This document shows positions 21,776 through 31,339 of a DNA stretch of 64,000 nt, piece after piece. Source of the stretch: Mixta sp. Marseille-Q2659 (lineage in GTDB: Bacteria; Pseudomonadota; Gammaproteobacteria; Enterobacterales; Enterobacteriaceae); assembly GCF_940807255.1 (NCBI RefSeq), contig NZ_CALNWY010000006.1:125389-189388 (forward strand), in the 5' to 3' direction. The position numbers were made by a program, and so were the translations under genes. The notes under the pieces were generated by a model. The model had not been told where the DNA came from, did not search any database, and saw nothing but the letters and a program-made list of their open reading frames with translations. The stretch's first letter is position 1, and every line of letters starts with the position of its first letter.

Positions 21776-21783
21776 GTGAAATT

Positions 21784-21812
21784 AACGTGCTTTACCGGAC
21801 GTAAAGCACGTT
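21784..21812. terminator. Perfect bidirectional terminator
   Basis: The 12-bp stem AACGTGCTTTAC / GTAAAGCACGTT with loop CGGAC lies between the convergent small secreted gene and erpA. Confidence 0.88.
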
Positions 21813-21818
21813 CAACTA

Positions 21819-22166
21819 TCAGATGCTGAAAGAGGAGCCGCAGCCGCAGGTGGTTTTTGCGTTCGGGTTAGTGACGATAAAACGTGAGCCTTCCAGCCCT
21901 TCGGTATAATCTACCGCGCCGCCGACCAGATATTGCAGGCTCATCGGATCGACCACCAGCGAAACGCCTGATTTTTCAATGGTCATATCGCCGTCGTTGA
22001 TTTTATCATCGAAGGTGAAACCGTACTGGAAACCACTGCAACCGCCGCCGGTAATATAAACCCGCAGTTTCAGATCGGGATTATCCTCATCAGCGATCAG
22101 GGTTTTCACCTTACTGGCTGCCGCCTCGGTAAATTGCAGCGGCAGTGCTGCTACATCATCACTCAT
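21819..22166 (-). CDS. erpA: Iron-sulfur cluster insertion protein ErpA
   Basis: ErpA is an A-type carrier that hands Fe-S clusters to IspG, IspH and respiratory apoproteins. The start at 22166, preceded by CGGAGTG, gives 115 residues (E. coli 114). The three cluster ligands are Cys in [10 protein letters not shown] (near 43) and the pair in [11 protein letters not shown] at the C-terminus. A five-codon upstream extension (MRSVS) lacks conservation. It is convergent with the small secreted gene, with clcA upstream on the same strand. Confidence 0.96.
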   Translation of the reverse strand: MSDDVAALPLQFTEAAASKVKTLIADEDNPDLKLRVYITGGGCSGFQYGFTFDDKINDGDMTIEKSGVSLVVDPMSLQYLVGGAVDYTEGLEGSRFIVTNPNAKTTCGCGSSFSI

Positions 22167-22219
22167 TGAAACACTCCGCAATTAAACAGGTGTGGCCAGA
22201 AATAGCCGCGCTTGTCAAT

Positions 22220-22248
22220 ATTATCTAATAGCCTGGTACAGCAATCAA
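22220..22248 (-). promoter_or_regulatory. Putative sigma-70 promoter of erpA
   Basis: On the minus strand TTGATT (22248-22243) and GATAAT (22225-22220) are spaced 17 bases apart. This is a good housekeeping promoter and overlaps the clcA stop by a few bases. Confidence 0.55.
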
Positions 22249-23663
22249 GTATTCGCCCTCGCACTCTGTGCCTTTTGCGTCTCATCCTGCGCCTGCTGTT
22301 TCGCCAGCGTGCGCGCCAGCAGCGAGGAGTAGAGCGGCTTACCGCCGAGGAACTGCGCCAACAGCGTGGCGCCGAGACAGGTAATAATCATCGGCAAAAT
22401 CAGCTGATAGTTATCGGTCATCTCCAGCACCAATACGATGCCGGTTAACGGCGCGCGCACCGAGGCGGCAAACAGCGCGCCCATTCCGGCGATGGCGAAC
22501 GTGCCGGGCTCGAGAGTTAGCGAAGGCAGCAGCGCAGCGCTGGCCATGCCGAAAGCGGTGCCTAACAGCGTGCCGAGCGCCAGCATCGGAGCAAAGATGC
22601 CGCCCGGCGCGCCTGAGCCAAAGCACAGCAGCGTAGTTATTACGCGCGCGATAAAAATAAACAGCAGCATGCCGACGGTGTAATGTCCCGCTGCGGCGAC
22701 AGGAATCAGGCTAAACCCGCCGCCCGCCGCCTCCGGTTCGATTACCGCCAGAATGCCGCACAGCCCGCCGAGCAGCGCGCCGATAATCAGCGCTTTTTTC
22801 ATCACGCCGCCGTGCAGCCGCTGAAAAAAGTCCTGAGTGATAAAAATCAGGCGATTAAACAGCACGCCCACCACGCCAAACAACATCCCCAACAGCAGAT
22901 AGAGCCACAGCGTATTTATCGGCGCCCCGGCAAGCTTGCCCACGGCGATCACCGCATGTTCCCCGTTAAAATACCGGAACACCACGCTCGACATAATCAC
23001 GCCGATAAATACCGCCTTTATCGAAATCAGGCTGTAGCGAAACTGCAAGCGCATCTCTTCGATAATAAACAGGATGCCGGCCAGCGGCGCGTTAAAGGCG
23101 GCGGAGAGGCCAGCGGCAGCGCCGGTCGCCAGCAGCGAGTGGCGCGCTTCGGCGCTGCGCATGCGAAACAGATCCAGCACCATGCGCCCGACGTTGCCGC
23201 CCAGCTGGACGGTCGGCCCTTCCCTGCCCAGCACCATGCCTGCGCCGAGCGTGCCCATGCCGCCAAAAAATTTCACCGGAATGACACGCCACCAGCGCAC
23301 CGGACGCAGCTCTTCCAGTGCCCCTTCAATTTCAGGAATACCGGAACCGCCCGCCTCCGGCGCGAAGCGGCGTACCAGCCAGTAGCCAACGGTCGCCAGC
23401 GCGGTGGACAGTAAAAAAGCCAGCGGAAACGCCAGCCACAGGTGATCGCCGGTGCTGGCGACCACGCCTACGCGCCAGGCCTGTACCGCCGTAACCGCTT
23501 TTTCAAAGGCGACGCCAACCAGTCCGGCCAGCGTGCCGACAATCCCGGCAACAATCAAAATCGCTACCGGCGTTTTATCGCGTCGCAGCAGCATTCGTAG
23601 AAAATCGGTACGACGCAGAGGCACCACATGCAGTTGCTCTGTGGAAGTGGGAGATTGGTTCAT
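22245..23663 (-). CDS. clcA: H+/Cl- exchange transporter ClcA
   Basis: ClcA exchanges two chloride ions for one proton across the inner membrane and supports extreme acid resistance. With the ATG at 23663 the protein has 472 residues (E. coli 473), and numbering then places Ser107 in GSGIPE and the gating Glu148 in [10 protein letters not shown] exactly as in E. coli. Tyr of the selectivity filter lies in [18 protein letters not shown] three codons upstream is the alternative start. About 14-18 helices are expected. It sits between erpA and divergent hemL. Confidence 0.96.
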   Translation of the reverse strand: MNQSPTSTEQLHVVPLRRTDFLRMLLRRDKTPVAILIVAGIVGTLAGLVGVAFEKAVTAVQAWRVGVVASTGDHLWLAFPLAFLLSTALATVGYWLVRRFAPEAGGSGIPEIEGALEELRPVRWWRVIPVKFFGGMGTLGAGMVLGREGPTVQLGGNVGRMVLDLFRMRSAEARHSLLATGAAAGLSAAFNAPLAGILFIIEEMRLQFRYSLISIKAVFIGVIMSSVVFRYFNGEHAVIAVGKLAGAPINTLWLYLLLGMLFGVVGVLFNRLIFITQDFFQRLHGGVMKKALIIGALLGGLCGILAVIEPEAAGGGFSLIPVAAAGHYTVGMLLFIFIARVITTLLCFGSGAPGGIFAPMLALGTLLGTAFGMASAALLPSLTLEPGTFAIAGMGALFAASVRAPLTGIVLVLEMTDNYQLILPMIITCLGATLLAQFLGGKPLYSSLLARTLAKQQAQDETQKAQSARANT

Positions 23664-23824
23664 AACGCTCACATCGGAAAGTTAATGAAGTTGCGTATGA
23701 TACGCCGCACCGCACGCAGGGGCAAAAATTGCCGTACGGCGTAACTATCATCGTGCGCGCCTTTCAACGCGCCCCTAAGTTCCCGTAGAATGCAGAGGTT
23801 TTTCCCCAATTCAGGAGCCGATTC

Positions 23825-25105
23825 ATGAGTAAGTCCGAAAACCTGTATCACCAGGCGCAGCGTTCCATTCCCGGCGGCGTGAACTCGCCGGTACGCGCTT
23901 TTACCGGCGTCGGCGGCGTCCCCTTGTTTATTGAGCGGGCCGATGGCGCCTGGCTGTACGATGCTGACGGCAAAGCCTATATCGATTATGTCGGTTCCTG
24001 GGGGCCGATGGTGCTGGGCCACAACCATCCGGCGATCCGCAGCGCGGTAATCGAGGCGGCGGAGCGCGGCCTGAGCTTCGGCGCGCCGACCGAAATGGAA
24101 GTGAAAATGGCGGAGCTGGTCTGCGATCTGGTGCCGTCGATGGAAATGGTGCGCATGGTGAACTCCGGCACCGAAGCGACCATGAGCGCCATTCGTCTGG
24201 CGCGCGGATTCACCGGTCGCGACAAAATCATCAAGTTTGAAGGCTGCTACCACGGACACGCCGACTGCCTGTTGGTGAAAGCGGGCTCCGGCGCGCTGAC
24301 GCTGGGACAGCCGAACTCGCCCGGCGTTCCGGCGGACTTCGCGAAGCACACGCTGACCTGCACCTATAACGATCTGGCGTCAGTGCGCGCCGCGTTCGAA
24401 CAATATCCTCATGAAATCGCCTGCATTATCGTTGAACCGGTCGCGGGCAATATGAACTGCATTCCGCCGCAGCCGGACTTCCTGCCGGGCCTGCGCGCGT
24501 TGTGCGACGAGTTCAACGCACTGCTAATTATCGATGAGGTAATGACCGGCTTCCGCGTGGCGCTGGGCGGCGCGCAGGCGCATTACGGCGTAACGCCGGA
24601 TCTCACCTGCCTGGGCAAAATCATCGGCGGCGGCATGCCGGTCGGTGCCTTTGGCGGCCGTCGCGATGTGATGGAAGCGCTGGCGCCAACCGGCCCGGTC
24701 TATCAGGCGGGCACGCTTTCCGGCAACCCGATCGCGATGGCGGCCGGTTACGCCTGCCTGACGCAAATCGCCCAGCCGGGCACCCATGCCATGCTGACCG
24801 AACTGACCACGCAGCTGGCGCAGGGTTTACGCGCCGCGGCGCAGGCGGAAAATATTCCGTTGGTGGTCAACCACGTCGGCGGGATGTTTGGCCTGTTCTT
24901 TACCGATGCGGCGGAAGTCACCTGTTATGACGACGTGACGCGCTGCGATACCGAGCGCTTTAAGCACTTCTTCCATCTGATGCTGGAAGAAGGCGTTTAC
25001 CTGGCGCCGTCGGCGTTTGAGGCGGGCTTTATGTCGCTGGCGCACAGTGCGGAAGATATTCAACGCACCGTCGATGCGGCGCGCCGCTGCTTTGCGCGCC
25101 TGTAA
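23825..25105 (+). CDS. hemL: Glutamate-1-semialdehyde 2,1-aminomutase
   Basis: HemL converts glutamate-1-semialdehyde to 5-aminolevulinate, the tetrapyrrole precursor, using PLP or PMP. It is 426 residues, the same as E. coli. The PLP lysine is Lys265 in [13 protein letters not shown]; other markers are [16 protein letters not shown] near 120 and [11 protein letters not shown] near 240. The start ATG follows CAGGAGCCGATTC. The neighbouring fhu cluster is also linked to iron economy, but a terminator separates the units and they converge. Confidence 0.98.
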   Translation: MSKSENLYHQAQRSIPGGVNSPVRAFTGVGGVPLFIERADGAWLYDADGKAYIDYVGSWGPMVLGHNHPAIRSAVIEAAERGLSFGAPTEMEVKMAELVCDLVPSMEMVRMVNSGTEATMSAIRLARGFTGRDKIIKFEGCYHGHADCLLVKAGSGALTLGQPNSPGVPADFAKHTLTCTYNDLASVRAAFEQYPHEIACIIVEPVAGNMNCIPPQPDFLPGLRALCDEFNALLIIDEVMTGFRVALGGAQAHYGVTPDLTCLGKIIGGGMPVGAFGGRRDVMEALAPTGPVYQAGTLSGNPIAMAAGYACLTQIAQPGTHAMLTELTTQLAQGLRAAAQAENIPLVVNHVGGMFGLFFTDAAEVTCYDDVTRCDTERFKHFFHLMLEEGVYLAPSAFEAGFMSLAHSAEDIQRTVDAARRCFARL

Positions 25106-25125
25106 TCAGCGTCGTTAACCTAATG

Positions 25126-25152
25126 AACGGGCGCCCTGAGGCGCCCGTTTTT
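25126..25152. terminator. Terminator between hemL and fhuB
   Basis: The perfect 10-bp stem AACGGGCGCC / GGCGCCCGTT with loop CTGA is followed by T-rich sequence. It serves hemL on the plus strand and, as its end touches the fhuB stop, possibly fhuB too. Confidence 0.9.
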
Positions 25153-27136
25153 ATTTCACCCTGCGCAGCAGCCAGACGAAGTAAGGCGCGCCGATAAAGG
25201 TTGCCAGCAGCCCTGCCGGGATCTGGTTCGGAAACGCCGCCATTCTGCCGCACCAGTCGGCGACAATCATCAGACCGCCGCCCAGCAGCGCCGAGACCGC
25301 CAGCTGCGGCAGCGCGCGCCGGAATCCCAGCATACGCGCCATATGCGGCGCCATCAGGCCAATAAAGCTCAGCGGCCCTATCGTCAACGTCGCGGCGGCG
25401 GTCAGCGCGGCGGCCAGTAGTAGCAGAGTGAGGCGGACCGGCGTCAGCGCCAGGCCGATGGAGCGCGCCGTGGCGCCGCCCAGCGGCAAAATGGTTAGCC
25501 AGCGGCTGGCCAGCGGCGCGATAGCCACCAACACCACGGCGACCAGCGCGGTACGCAGCGCCTGCGGCGCATCAACACCGTAGGTCGAGCCGGATACCCA
25601 GCTCAGCAGCTGCGCCATGCGCGGATCGCCGCTGGCCAGCAGCATCGCCAGTAAGGTGGTGAACGCGGTGCTGAACGCCATACCCGCCAACAGCATCCGT
25701 TCCGGCGAGAAGCCGCCGCGCCCGGAGACCAGCATAATCAGCAGCAGCGTCACCGCCGCGCCCAGGCTGCCAGCAGGCAGCAGCCAGACAAAGGCATCGC
25801 CCGGCACCAGAAACAGCATCAGGACCACGCCACAGGCCGCGCCGGAGCTGATGCCCAGCACTTCGGGGCTGGCCATCGGGTTGCCGGTTAAGCGCTGGAT
25901 TAAACTGCCCGCTACGCCAAGCATGACGCCCGCCGCCAGCGCCGCCGTCATGCGCGGCGCGCGCCAGGGCTGTAGCTGGTGCCAGAGATCGCCGCTCGCC
26001 CACAGCCAGCCGTGCGCATCGCGCCCTAAAGAGAGCGCGGTGACCGCCAACAGCAACAGCACGCCCAGCGCCGCCAGCACCCACAGCAGCACATGCTGGC
26101 GCTCAGCGGGAACGTGGTCGCCCTGGCTGAGCGGCGGCGGCACCGCGCCGGTACGCAGCCGTGGCAGCAGCCACAGCAGAATCGGCGCGCCGACCAGCGC
26201 AGTTAAGGTGCCGGTAGAGACTTCGCGCCAGTAGTCGGTCAGCCAGATGACGCACTGATCCGCCAGCCAGAGCAGCAGCGCGCCCAGCAACGGCGCCAGC
26301 AGCATTCGGCTTACCAGACGGCGCGCGCCAAGCAGCTTCGCCATCAGCGGCGAGAAAAGCGCGATAAAGGCGACAATGCCGACCGCGTTAACCAGCATCC
26401 CGCTCAGAATGATAGCCAGCCCCAGCGCCGCCAGCCGCACCAGCGACAGCGCCATACCGAGGTTTTTCGCCACGCCGTCATCCAGCCCCAGCACAGTCAA
26501 CGGCCTGCGCAACAGCAGCGCCAGCACGAATCCCAAAAGCAGACGCGGCAGCAAAAAGGTGACGTTGCTCCAGTCCTGCTGACTCAGCGAGCCGGTACTC
26601 CACAAAAACAGGTTCTGTAACTGATCGTGATTGAAGATAGCGAAGATCTGGTTAACCGCACCGCAGTAGAGGCTCATCACCAGTCCGGCGAGGATCAGCG
26701 TGACCGGCGAAAGGCGTTTACCCCAGGCGATGCCGAAAACCAGCAGGCCAATCAAGACCGCGCCCGTCATCGCGGCGATCTGCTGTGTCAGTAAACCGCC
26801 CGGTAGCGCCCAGAGCGTCGCCACCGTAATACCGAGTTGAGCGCCGCTCGCCACGCCCAGCGTGGTCGGCTCCGCCAGCGGATTACGCAACACCTGCTGG
26901 AACAGCACACCAACCAGACCGAGTCCGGCGCCAGCCAGCAGCGCCACCGTCAGGCGCGGCAGCAGGCTAAAGTGAAACACCATCTGATCGATATTATTGC
27001 GATCCGGCTGCCACAGGGCGTTCAGCCATTGCGCCTGCGGCAGATGATGGGAAAAATTGAGGCCGGTTAGCGCCAGCGCGCAGAGCAACAGCGCGCTGAT
27101 AAGCGTAACCGGAAAAGCGATACGCCTGTGCATCAT
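25151..27136 (-). CDS. fhuB: Ferrichrome ABC importer permease FhuB
   Basis: FhuB is the double-length inner-membrane permease for hydroxamate siderophores, two FecCD-type halves in one chain. The 661 residues (E. coli 660) show the duplicated signature, FQQVLRNPLAEPTTLGVASG near 85 and IQRLTGNPMASPEVLGISSG near 415. The GG...ARSIGL and LSFIGLMAPHMARM segments contact the ATPase FhuC. The ATG at 27136 overlaps the fhuD stop as ATGA, so translation is coupled. The longer reading upstream lies inside fhuD. Confidence 0.96.
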   Translation of the reverse strand: MMHRRIAFPVTLISALLLCALALTGLNFSHHLPQAQWLNALWQPDRNNIDQMVFHFSLLPRLTVALLAGAGLGLVGVLFQQVLRNPLAEPTTLGVASGAQLGITVATLWALPGGLLTQQIAAMTGAVLIGLLVFGIAWGKRLSPVTLILAGLVMSLYCGAVNQIFAIFNHDQLQNLFLWSTGSLSQQDWSNVTFLLPRLLLGFVLALLLRRPLTVLGLDDGVAKNLGMALSLVRLAALGLAIILSGMLVNAVGIVAFIALFSPLMAKLLGARRLVSRMLLAPLLGALLLWLADQCVIWLTDYWREVSTGTLTALVGAPILLWLLPRLRTGAVPPPLSQGDHVPAERQHVLLWVLAALGVLLLLAVTALSLGRDAHGWLWASGDLWHQLQPWRAPRMTAALAAGVMLGVAGSLIQRLTGNPMASPEVLGISSGAACGVVLMLFLVPGDAFVWLLPAGSLGAAVTLLLIMLVSGRGGFSPERMLLAGMAFSTAFTTLLAMLLASGDPRMAQLLSWVSGSTYGVDAPQALRTALVAVVLVAIAPLASRWLTILPLGGATARSIGLALTPVRLTLLLLAAALTAAATLTIGPLSFIGLMAPHMARMLGFRRALPQLAVSALLGGGLMIVADWCGRMAAFPNQIPAGLLATFIGAPYFVWLLRRVK

Positions 27137-28008
27137 GCCTCCTGTACGCTGGCGAGAATGCGGCAAAATTCCATGGCCGACAGTGTCGCGCCATAAAACC
27201 AGACGGTCGGCACGCGGGTAAAACGCCGGGCGCGCACAAAAGGCAGCGATTGCCAGAGTTCGGTCGCGGCGATCTGCTGCATCAGCGTCTCGTCGCCGTG
27301 ACTCAGGCAGATAGCATCCGCATGGTGAATGGTCGCCAGCCGCTCAATACCGATCACCGCACTGCCCCAGAAATTCGTTTCGCCCTGCCAGGCATTTTGC
27401 AGGCCGAGACGCTCCATCACTTCCAGAAACAGACTGCCTTTGCCGAACACAATGGCGTGCCGGTTATCGATCAGCGACATCACCAGCAGCGGCCGCGCGG
27501 CGCGCGGCGCTAAGCGGGCGCGCATATCAGCGATAAAATCATCAAACATCTGAAGGTGCGCCTGCGCCTGCGGCACTTTGCCGATGCGCTGCGCCAGCTG
27601 CATCAGCGATACGCCTGCCGCCGTCAGCGGTTTGCCGTCGCCGTTGTTAAAAGCGAAGCCCTGGCTGGGCGCAATGCGCGACAAAACCGTTGGCGACGGG
27701 CCGTAACCGCTGGAGTAAAGAATCAGAGAGGGTTTCAGCTGCGTTAACAGCTCAAGGTTGGGTTCGGTACGCAGTCCGACATCAATGACGCTGGCGGGCA
27801 ATTCCGGCTTGCCGACCCAGTCACGGTAGTTAAACAGCTCGGCGGCGCCCATCGGCACCACGTCCAGCGCCATCATTAATTCAATCGGCAGCCATTCCAG
27901 CGCGACAATACGCTGTGCATCCAGCGTCCCGGCGCGCAGGCTTTGCTGCCAGAGCAGCGGAGAGAGCGCCATGGCAGCAAGCAGGCGGCGACGTGTAATC
28001 GGCAACAT
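27133..28008 (-). CDS. fhuD: Periplasmic hydroxamate siderophore-binding protein FhuD
   Basis: FhuD binds ferrichrome-type iron(III) hydroxamates and passes them to FhuBC. The 291 residues carry a twin-arginine signal, ITRRRLLAAMALSPLLWQ, then a TroA-type fold with IVALEWLPIELMMALDVVP, TEPNLELLTQLKPSLIL and AWQGETNFWG, the last including the tryptophan and tyrosine region that binds siderophore. The start is one of three adjacent codons (GTG 28014, ATG 28011, ATG 28008); AAGGA gives the best spacing to 28008. E. coli FhuD has 296 residues. Confidence 0.95.
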   Translation of the reverse strand: MLPITRRRLLAAMALSPLLWQQSLRAGTLDAQRIVALEWLPIELMMALDVVPMGAAELFNYRDWVGKPELPASVIDVGLRTEPNLELLTQLKPSLILYSSGYGPSPTVLSRIAPSQGFAFNNGDGKPLTAAGVSLMQLAQRIGKVPQAQAHLQMFDDFIADMRARLAPRAARPLLVMSLIDNRHAIVFGKGSLFLEVMERLGLQNAWQGETNFWGSAVIGIERLATIHHADAICLSHGDETLMQQIAATELWQSLPFVRARRFTRVPTVWFYGATLSAMEFCRILASVQEA

Positions 28009-28023
28009 CATCACATCCTTGTC

Positions 28024-28818
28024 TTAGTAAACAAAGCTGACCGGCGCGCCGCCCTGCGGATGCGGCAGAATGCCCATGGGAATGTTATATATGCGCTCCA
28101 GCACGTCGCTGCGCATAATTTCTGCGGGCGAGCCCTGGGCGATCATTTCACCTGCGCGCAGCGCCACCAGCGAATCACAATAGCGCGCCGCCATATTGAT
28201 ATCGTGCAGCACGGCAATCACCGTCAGTCCGCGCTGTTGACTGAGACGCTGGATCAGCGCCAGCACGTCGACCTGATGGGCGATATCCAGCGCCGAGGTC
28301 GGCTCATCCAGCAGCAGACAGCGGCTGTTTTGCGCCACCAGCATCGCCAGCCAGGCGCGCTGACGCTCGCCGCCGGACAGGCTGTCCACCAGCCGCTGAG
28401 CAAAAGGTTTCAGCCCGACCAGCGCGATCGCCTCTTCAACGCGTGCGCGATCTTCTTCGCCATAGCGGCCCAGCGCGCCGTGCCAGGGATAGCGTCCTAC
28501 CGCCACCAGCTCGCGCACCGTCATGCCTTCCGCCGCCGGTAATTGCTGCGGCAGATAGGCCACCTGGCGCGCAAAGGCTTTGCTGTTCCATTCCCCGATT
28601 GGTTTATCGTTCAGCAGCACGCGGCCTGCGCTGGCTGGCTGATGGCGACCTAACATTTTCAGCAGTGTGGATTTGCCGGAGCCGTTATGGCCGATGAGGC
28701 CGGTGACCTTTCCAGCGGGGAACGTCAGAGAAAGAGGATGCAGCAGGGTACGTCCGGGCACGTGAAAACTGACTTGATCAAGCGTGAAGGTGGTTTCCTG
28801 TGACAGCTGATGTGACAT
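28024..28818 (-). CDS. fhuC: Ferrichrome ABC importer ATPase FhuC
   Basis: FhuC powers hydroxamate siderophore import. The 264 residues (E. coli 265) contain Walker A GHNGSGKSTLL near 46, Q-loop YLPQQLP, the ABC signature SLSGGERQRAWLAM near 146, Walker B CLLLDEPTSALD and the switch His in VLHDINMAARY. The start at 28818 (MSHQLSQETTFTLDQVSF) was preferred; in-frame sequence upstream lies in the fhuA-fhuC gap and is not conserved. The fhuA-C-D-B order is the standard enterobacterial operon. Confidence 0.96.
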   Translation of the reverse strand: MSHQLSQETTFTLDQVSFHVPGRTLLHPLSLTFPAGKVTGLIGHNGSGKSTLLKMLGRHQPASAGRVLLNDKPIGEWNSKAFARQVAYLPQQLPAAEGMTVRELVAVGRYPWHGALGRYGEEDRARVEEAIALVGLKPFAQRLVDSLSGGERQRAWLAMLVAQNSRCLLLDEPTSALDIAHQVDVLALIQRLSQQRGLTVIAVLHDINMAARYCDSLVALRAGEMIAQGSPAEIMRSDVLERIYNIPMGILPHPQGGAPVSFVY

Positions 28819-28867
28819 GAGTATCTTCAACGGTGGCGGGCGCAGCCGAAGCCGCGCCCGGATGGAT

Positions 28868-31099
28868 TTAGAAGCGGAATGTCGCGGTAGCAACCACCTG
28901 ACGTTCAGCGCCCCAGAAACAGCCGTAGGTTTCAAAACAGCTGGCAACATATTCGCGATCCAGCAGGTTATTCACATTAACCGCAATGCTGGAACCCGGC
29001 ATATTAAAGCGCGTCAGATCGTATTTTACTACTGCGTCCATAACGGCCGCGCTGCCGACCTTAAAGGTATTGGCCGGATCGCCGTAGCTGGAACCGATAA
29101 AGCGGCCGCCGGTGCCCAGCGTCAGGCCGCTTAACGGGCCGTCGTTAAAGGTGTAGTCGCCCCACAGGGAAGCCATATGTTTTGGCACCTGCACAGGCGT
29201 GTTGCCTTTCATGGTGGTGTCTTTGGTGTACTCCGCATCGGTATAAGTGTAAGAGGCGGTCAGGTTAATGTTGGCATTCACCGCGGCTTTCGCTTCCAGC
29301 TCGACACCGCGGGAGCGAATTTCCCCGGCCGGAACCTGATTAAGCGCGTTATTTGGGTCGGCCATCAGGTTATGCGTTTTGGTTAACTGATACACCGCAC
29401 CGGTAAGCACCACCGGCATATCTTTCGGCACATATTTCACGCCCGCTTCATACTGCTCGCCTTTCGAAGGCGCATAGGCTACACGCGGCGTGCTGTAGAG
29501 GCTGAAAGCGTTCGGTTCGAAAGACTGGCTGTAGCTGAAGTACGGGCTGATGCCGTTATCAAACAGATAGTTTATGCCGCCGCGCCAGGTGAACTGATGG
29601 TCGTTACGTGCAATGTAGCCGTTGTCGCTGCGTACGGTGGTCGCCTGCTTAGACCAGTCGTAGCGTCCACCGAAGGTAAAGACCCACTTATCCCATTCCG
29701 CCTGATCCTGAACGTAAATACCAGTCTGCCGACTCTCATTCATCTGGTAAGGCACGGCTTCACCGAAATCAACGTCGGTCATGGATGGCAGATTATTCAG
29801 ATCGAGCGATGGCGCATTACCGTACAACGCGCTGATGTCGTTGCGCATACGCATAAAGTCCACGCCGGTTAACAGCGTGTGGTTCACGTCGCCGGTCGCA
29901 AATTTACTTTGCAGTTGCGTATCAACGCTGAAGTTCTGCAAACGCTCGTGATCGACAATTGTGCCGCGTCCCAGATAATGGCTCCGTTCGGCAGCAGAAA
30001 GCGACTGACAGTAGACGTTGAAACCATTCATGCTGTTGTTACACAGCCCGGTACCGTAAGCGCTTTTCTGCGCGGTTTTCATTTCAGAGAAACGCAGGTT
30101 CTGACGCACGGTAAAGGTGTCGTTAAAGCCATGCTCAAAGCTATAACCGACCATTTTCTGGTTGCGCGAATAGGTATTGTTGCTGGCGCCTTCGTTAAAG
30201 CTGGTTGGCAGATGACCGCCGTTTGGCAGCGGCTGCACCGTTCCCTCTTTCGGCAGCCAGCCGTAATAACCGGTTTCCGGTTCGTTCTGGAAATAAGAGA
30301 GGAAGGTAAAATTCGTTTTATCATCAGGACGCCAGCTGAAAGAAGGCGCGATGGCGTAGCGTTGCTGTTCCGCGTTGGTCTGCTGTTCATTGCCCGAGCG
30401 TGCAATACCGGTCAGACGATAAGAAAATTCACCGTTGTCATCCAGCGCATCGCTAAAGTCAAAGCCGGTCTGGAACAGGCTGTCGGTGCCCATTTTAAAC
30501 TGGACTTCACGCAGCGTTTCGGTGGTTGGACGTTTGCTGACCATCGAAATGATCCCGCCGGGGTTGCTCTTACCGTACAGCACCGACGTCGGGCCGCGCA
30601 TCAGCTCAACGCGCTCCAGCATATAGGGATCGATGACCGCGTCATTATAGAAGTCGCCCTGCATCTTCAGGCCGTCCAGATAGTTGTTCTGGTTCAGACC
30701 CACGCCTGAGAAGCCGCGAATAATAACGAAATCATAGGTGTTGGACGCCCCGCGGCTGGAAACTGTCACGCCCGGCGTATAGCCCAGCGCTTCTTTTACC
30801 GATGCCGGCTGATGAATATCCATCTCCTGGCGCGTCACCACGGAAACGGACTGCGGGTTCTTTTCGAGAGGCGTATCGGTTTTAGTGCCGGTTGCGCTGT
30901 GCTTAGCGGCAATCGTCGGCGCCGGGCCCCAGGCGCTTTCCTGCGGAGCATCAACGGTGCCATCCACCACCAGCGTTTGCTCGGCGGCAAAGGCAGAACC
31001 GCCGCCTGCCAGCGTTAAGGCCACCAGCACTGCCATAGGTCGTTTTAATAAGCCCGCCGAAGCAGACCCAGCAAGAATTTTACTACGCGCATTAGCCAT
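28868..31099 (-). CDS. fhuA: TonB-dependent ferrichrome outer-membrane receptor FhuA
   Basis: FhuA imports ferrichrome across the outer membrane and in E. coli also serves phages T1, T5 and phi80 and colicin M. The 743 residues (E. coli 747 before processing) start MANARSKILAGSASAG with a long signal peptide ending at AFAAEQ. A TonB-box-like EQTLVVDG and the switch-helix region PQESAWGPA follow. The plug domain covers about residues 40-190 and the 22-strand barrel ends in the canonical Phe (VATATFRF). The loop-11-type cysteine pair is in CFETYGCFWGAERQ. A Fur-type site precedes it. Confidence 0.97.
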   Translation of the reverse strand: MANARSKILAGSASAGLLKRPMAVLVALTLAGGGSAFAAEQTLVVDGTVDAPQESAWGPAPTIAAKHSATGTKTDTPLEKNPQSVSVVTRQEMDIHQPASVKEALGYTPGVTVSSRGASNTYDFVIIRGFSGVGLNQNNYLDGLKMQGDFYNDAVIDPYMLERVELMRGPTSVLYGKSNPGGIISMVSKRPTTETLREVQFKMGTDSLFQTGFDFSDALDDNGEFSYRLTGIARSGNEQQTNAEQQRYAIAPSFSWRPDDKTNFTFLSYFQNEPETGYYGWLPKEGTVQPLPNGGHLPTSFNEGASNNTYSRNQKMVGYSFEHGFNDTFTVRQNLRFSEMKTAQKSAYGTGLCNNSMNGFNVYCQSLSAAERSHYLGRGTIVDHERLQNFSVDTQLQSKFATGDVNHTLLTGVDFMRMRNDISALYGNAPSLDLNNLPSMTDVDFGEAVPYQMNESRQTGIYVQDQAEWDKWVFTFGGRYDWSKQATTVRSDNGYIARNDHQFTWRGGINYLFDNGISPYFSYSQSFEPNAFSLYSTPRVAYAPSKGEQYEAGVKYVPKDMPVVLTGAVYQLTKTHNLMADPNNALNQVPAGEIRSRGVELEAKAAVNANINLTASYTYTDAEYTKDTTMKGNTPVQVPKHMASLWGDYTFNDGPLSGLTLGTGGRFIGSSYGDPANTFKVGSAAVMDAVVKYDLTRFNMPGSSIAVNVNNLLDREYVASCFETYGCFWGAERQVVATATFRF

Positions 31100-31148
31100 G
31101 ATTTTTCTCTGAGTGGAAAACGGGAAAGACGATGAAAATGAAATGCAA

Positions 31149-31167
31149 ACGATAATTATTCGTATGC
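31149..31167 (-). promoter_or_regulatory. Putative Fur box upstream of fhuA
   Basis: The sequence ACGATAATTATTCGTATGC contains GATAAT-T-ATTCGT, a good match to the 7-1-7 Fur motif TGATAAT-n-ATTATCA in its first half and partial in its second. It lies 50 bases upstream of the fhuA start, as expected for iron repression of the operon. Confidence 0.65.
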
Positions 31168-31285
31168 TTATTGTTGTGGGTGGATAATATGCGAAACAAA
31201 CTGAGATCTGCAAGCGGTAATCAGGGCCTGGACGCAGAGCGCGGGCGAGCTTTAGAGCGGGAAGAAGCGTGCTATGAGTCAGATC

Positions 31286-31318
31286 AAAAAACGGGCGCAT
31301 CCAGATGCGCCCGTTTTT
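31286..31318 (-). terminator. Intrinsic terminator after mrcB
   Basis: The long stem AAAAACGGGCGCAT / ATGCGCCCGTTTTT with loop CCAG is T-rich at both ends. It lies 21 bases past the mrcB stop and upstream of the fhuA promoter region. Confidence 0.92.
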
Positions 31319-31339
31319 GTCTGCCGTTCGGTAATTTCC

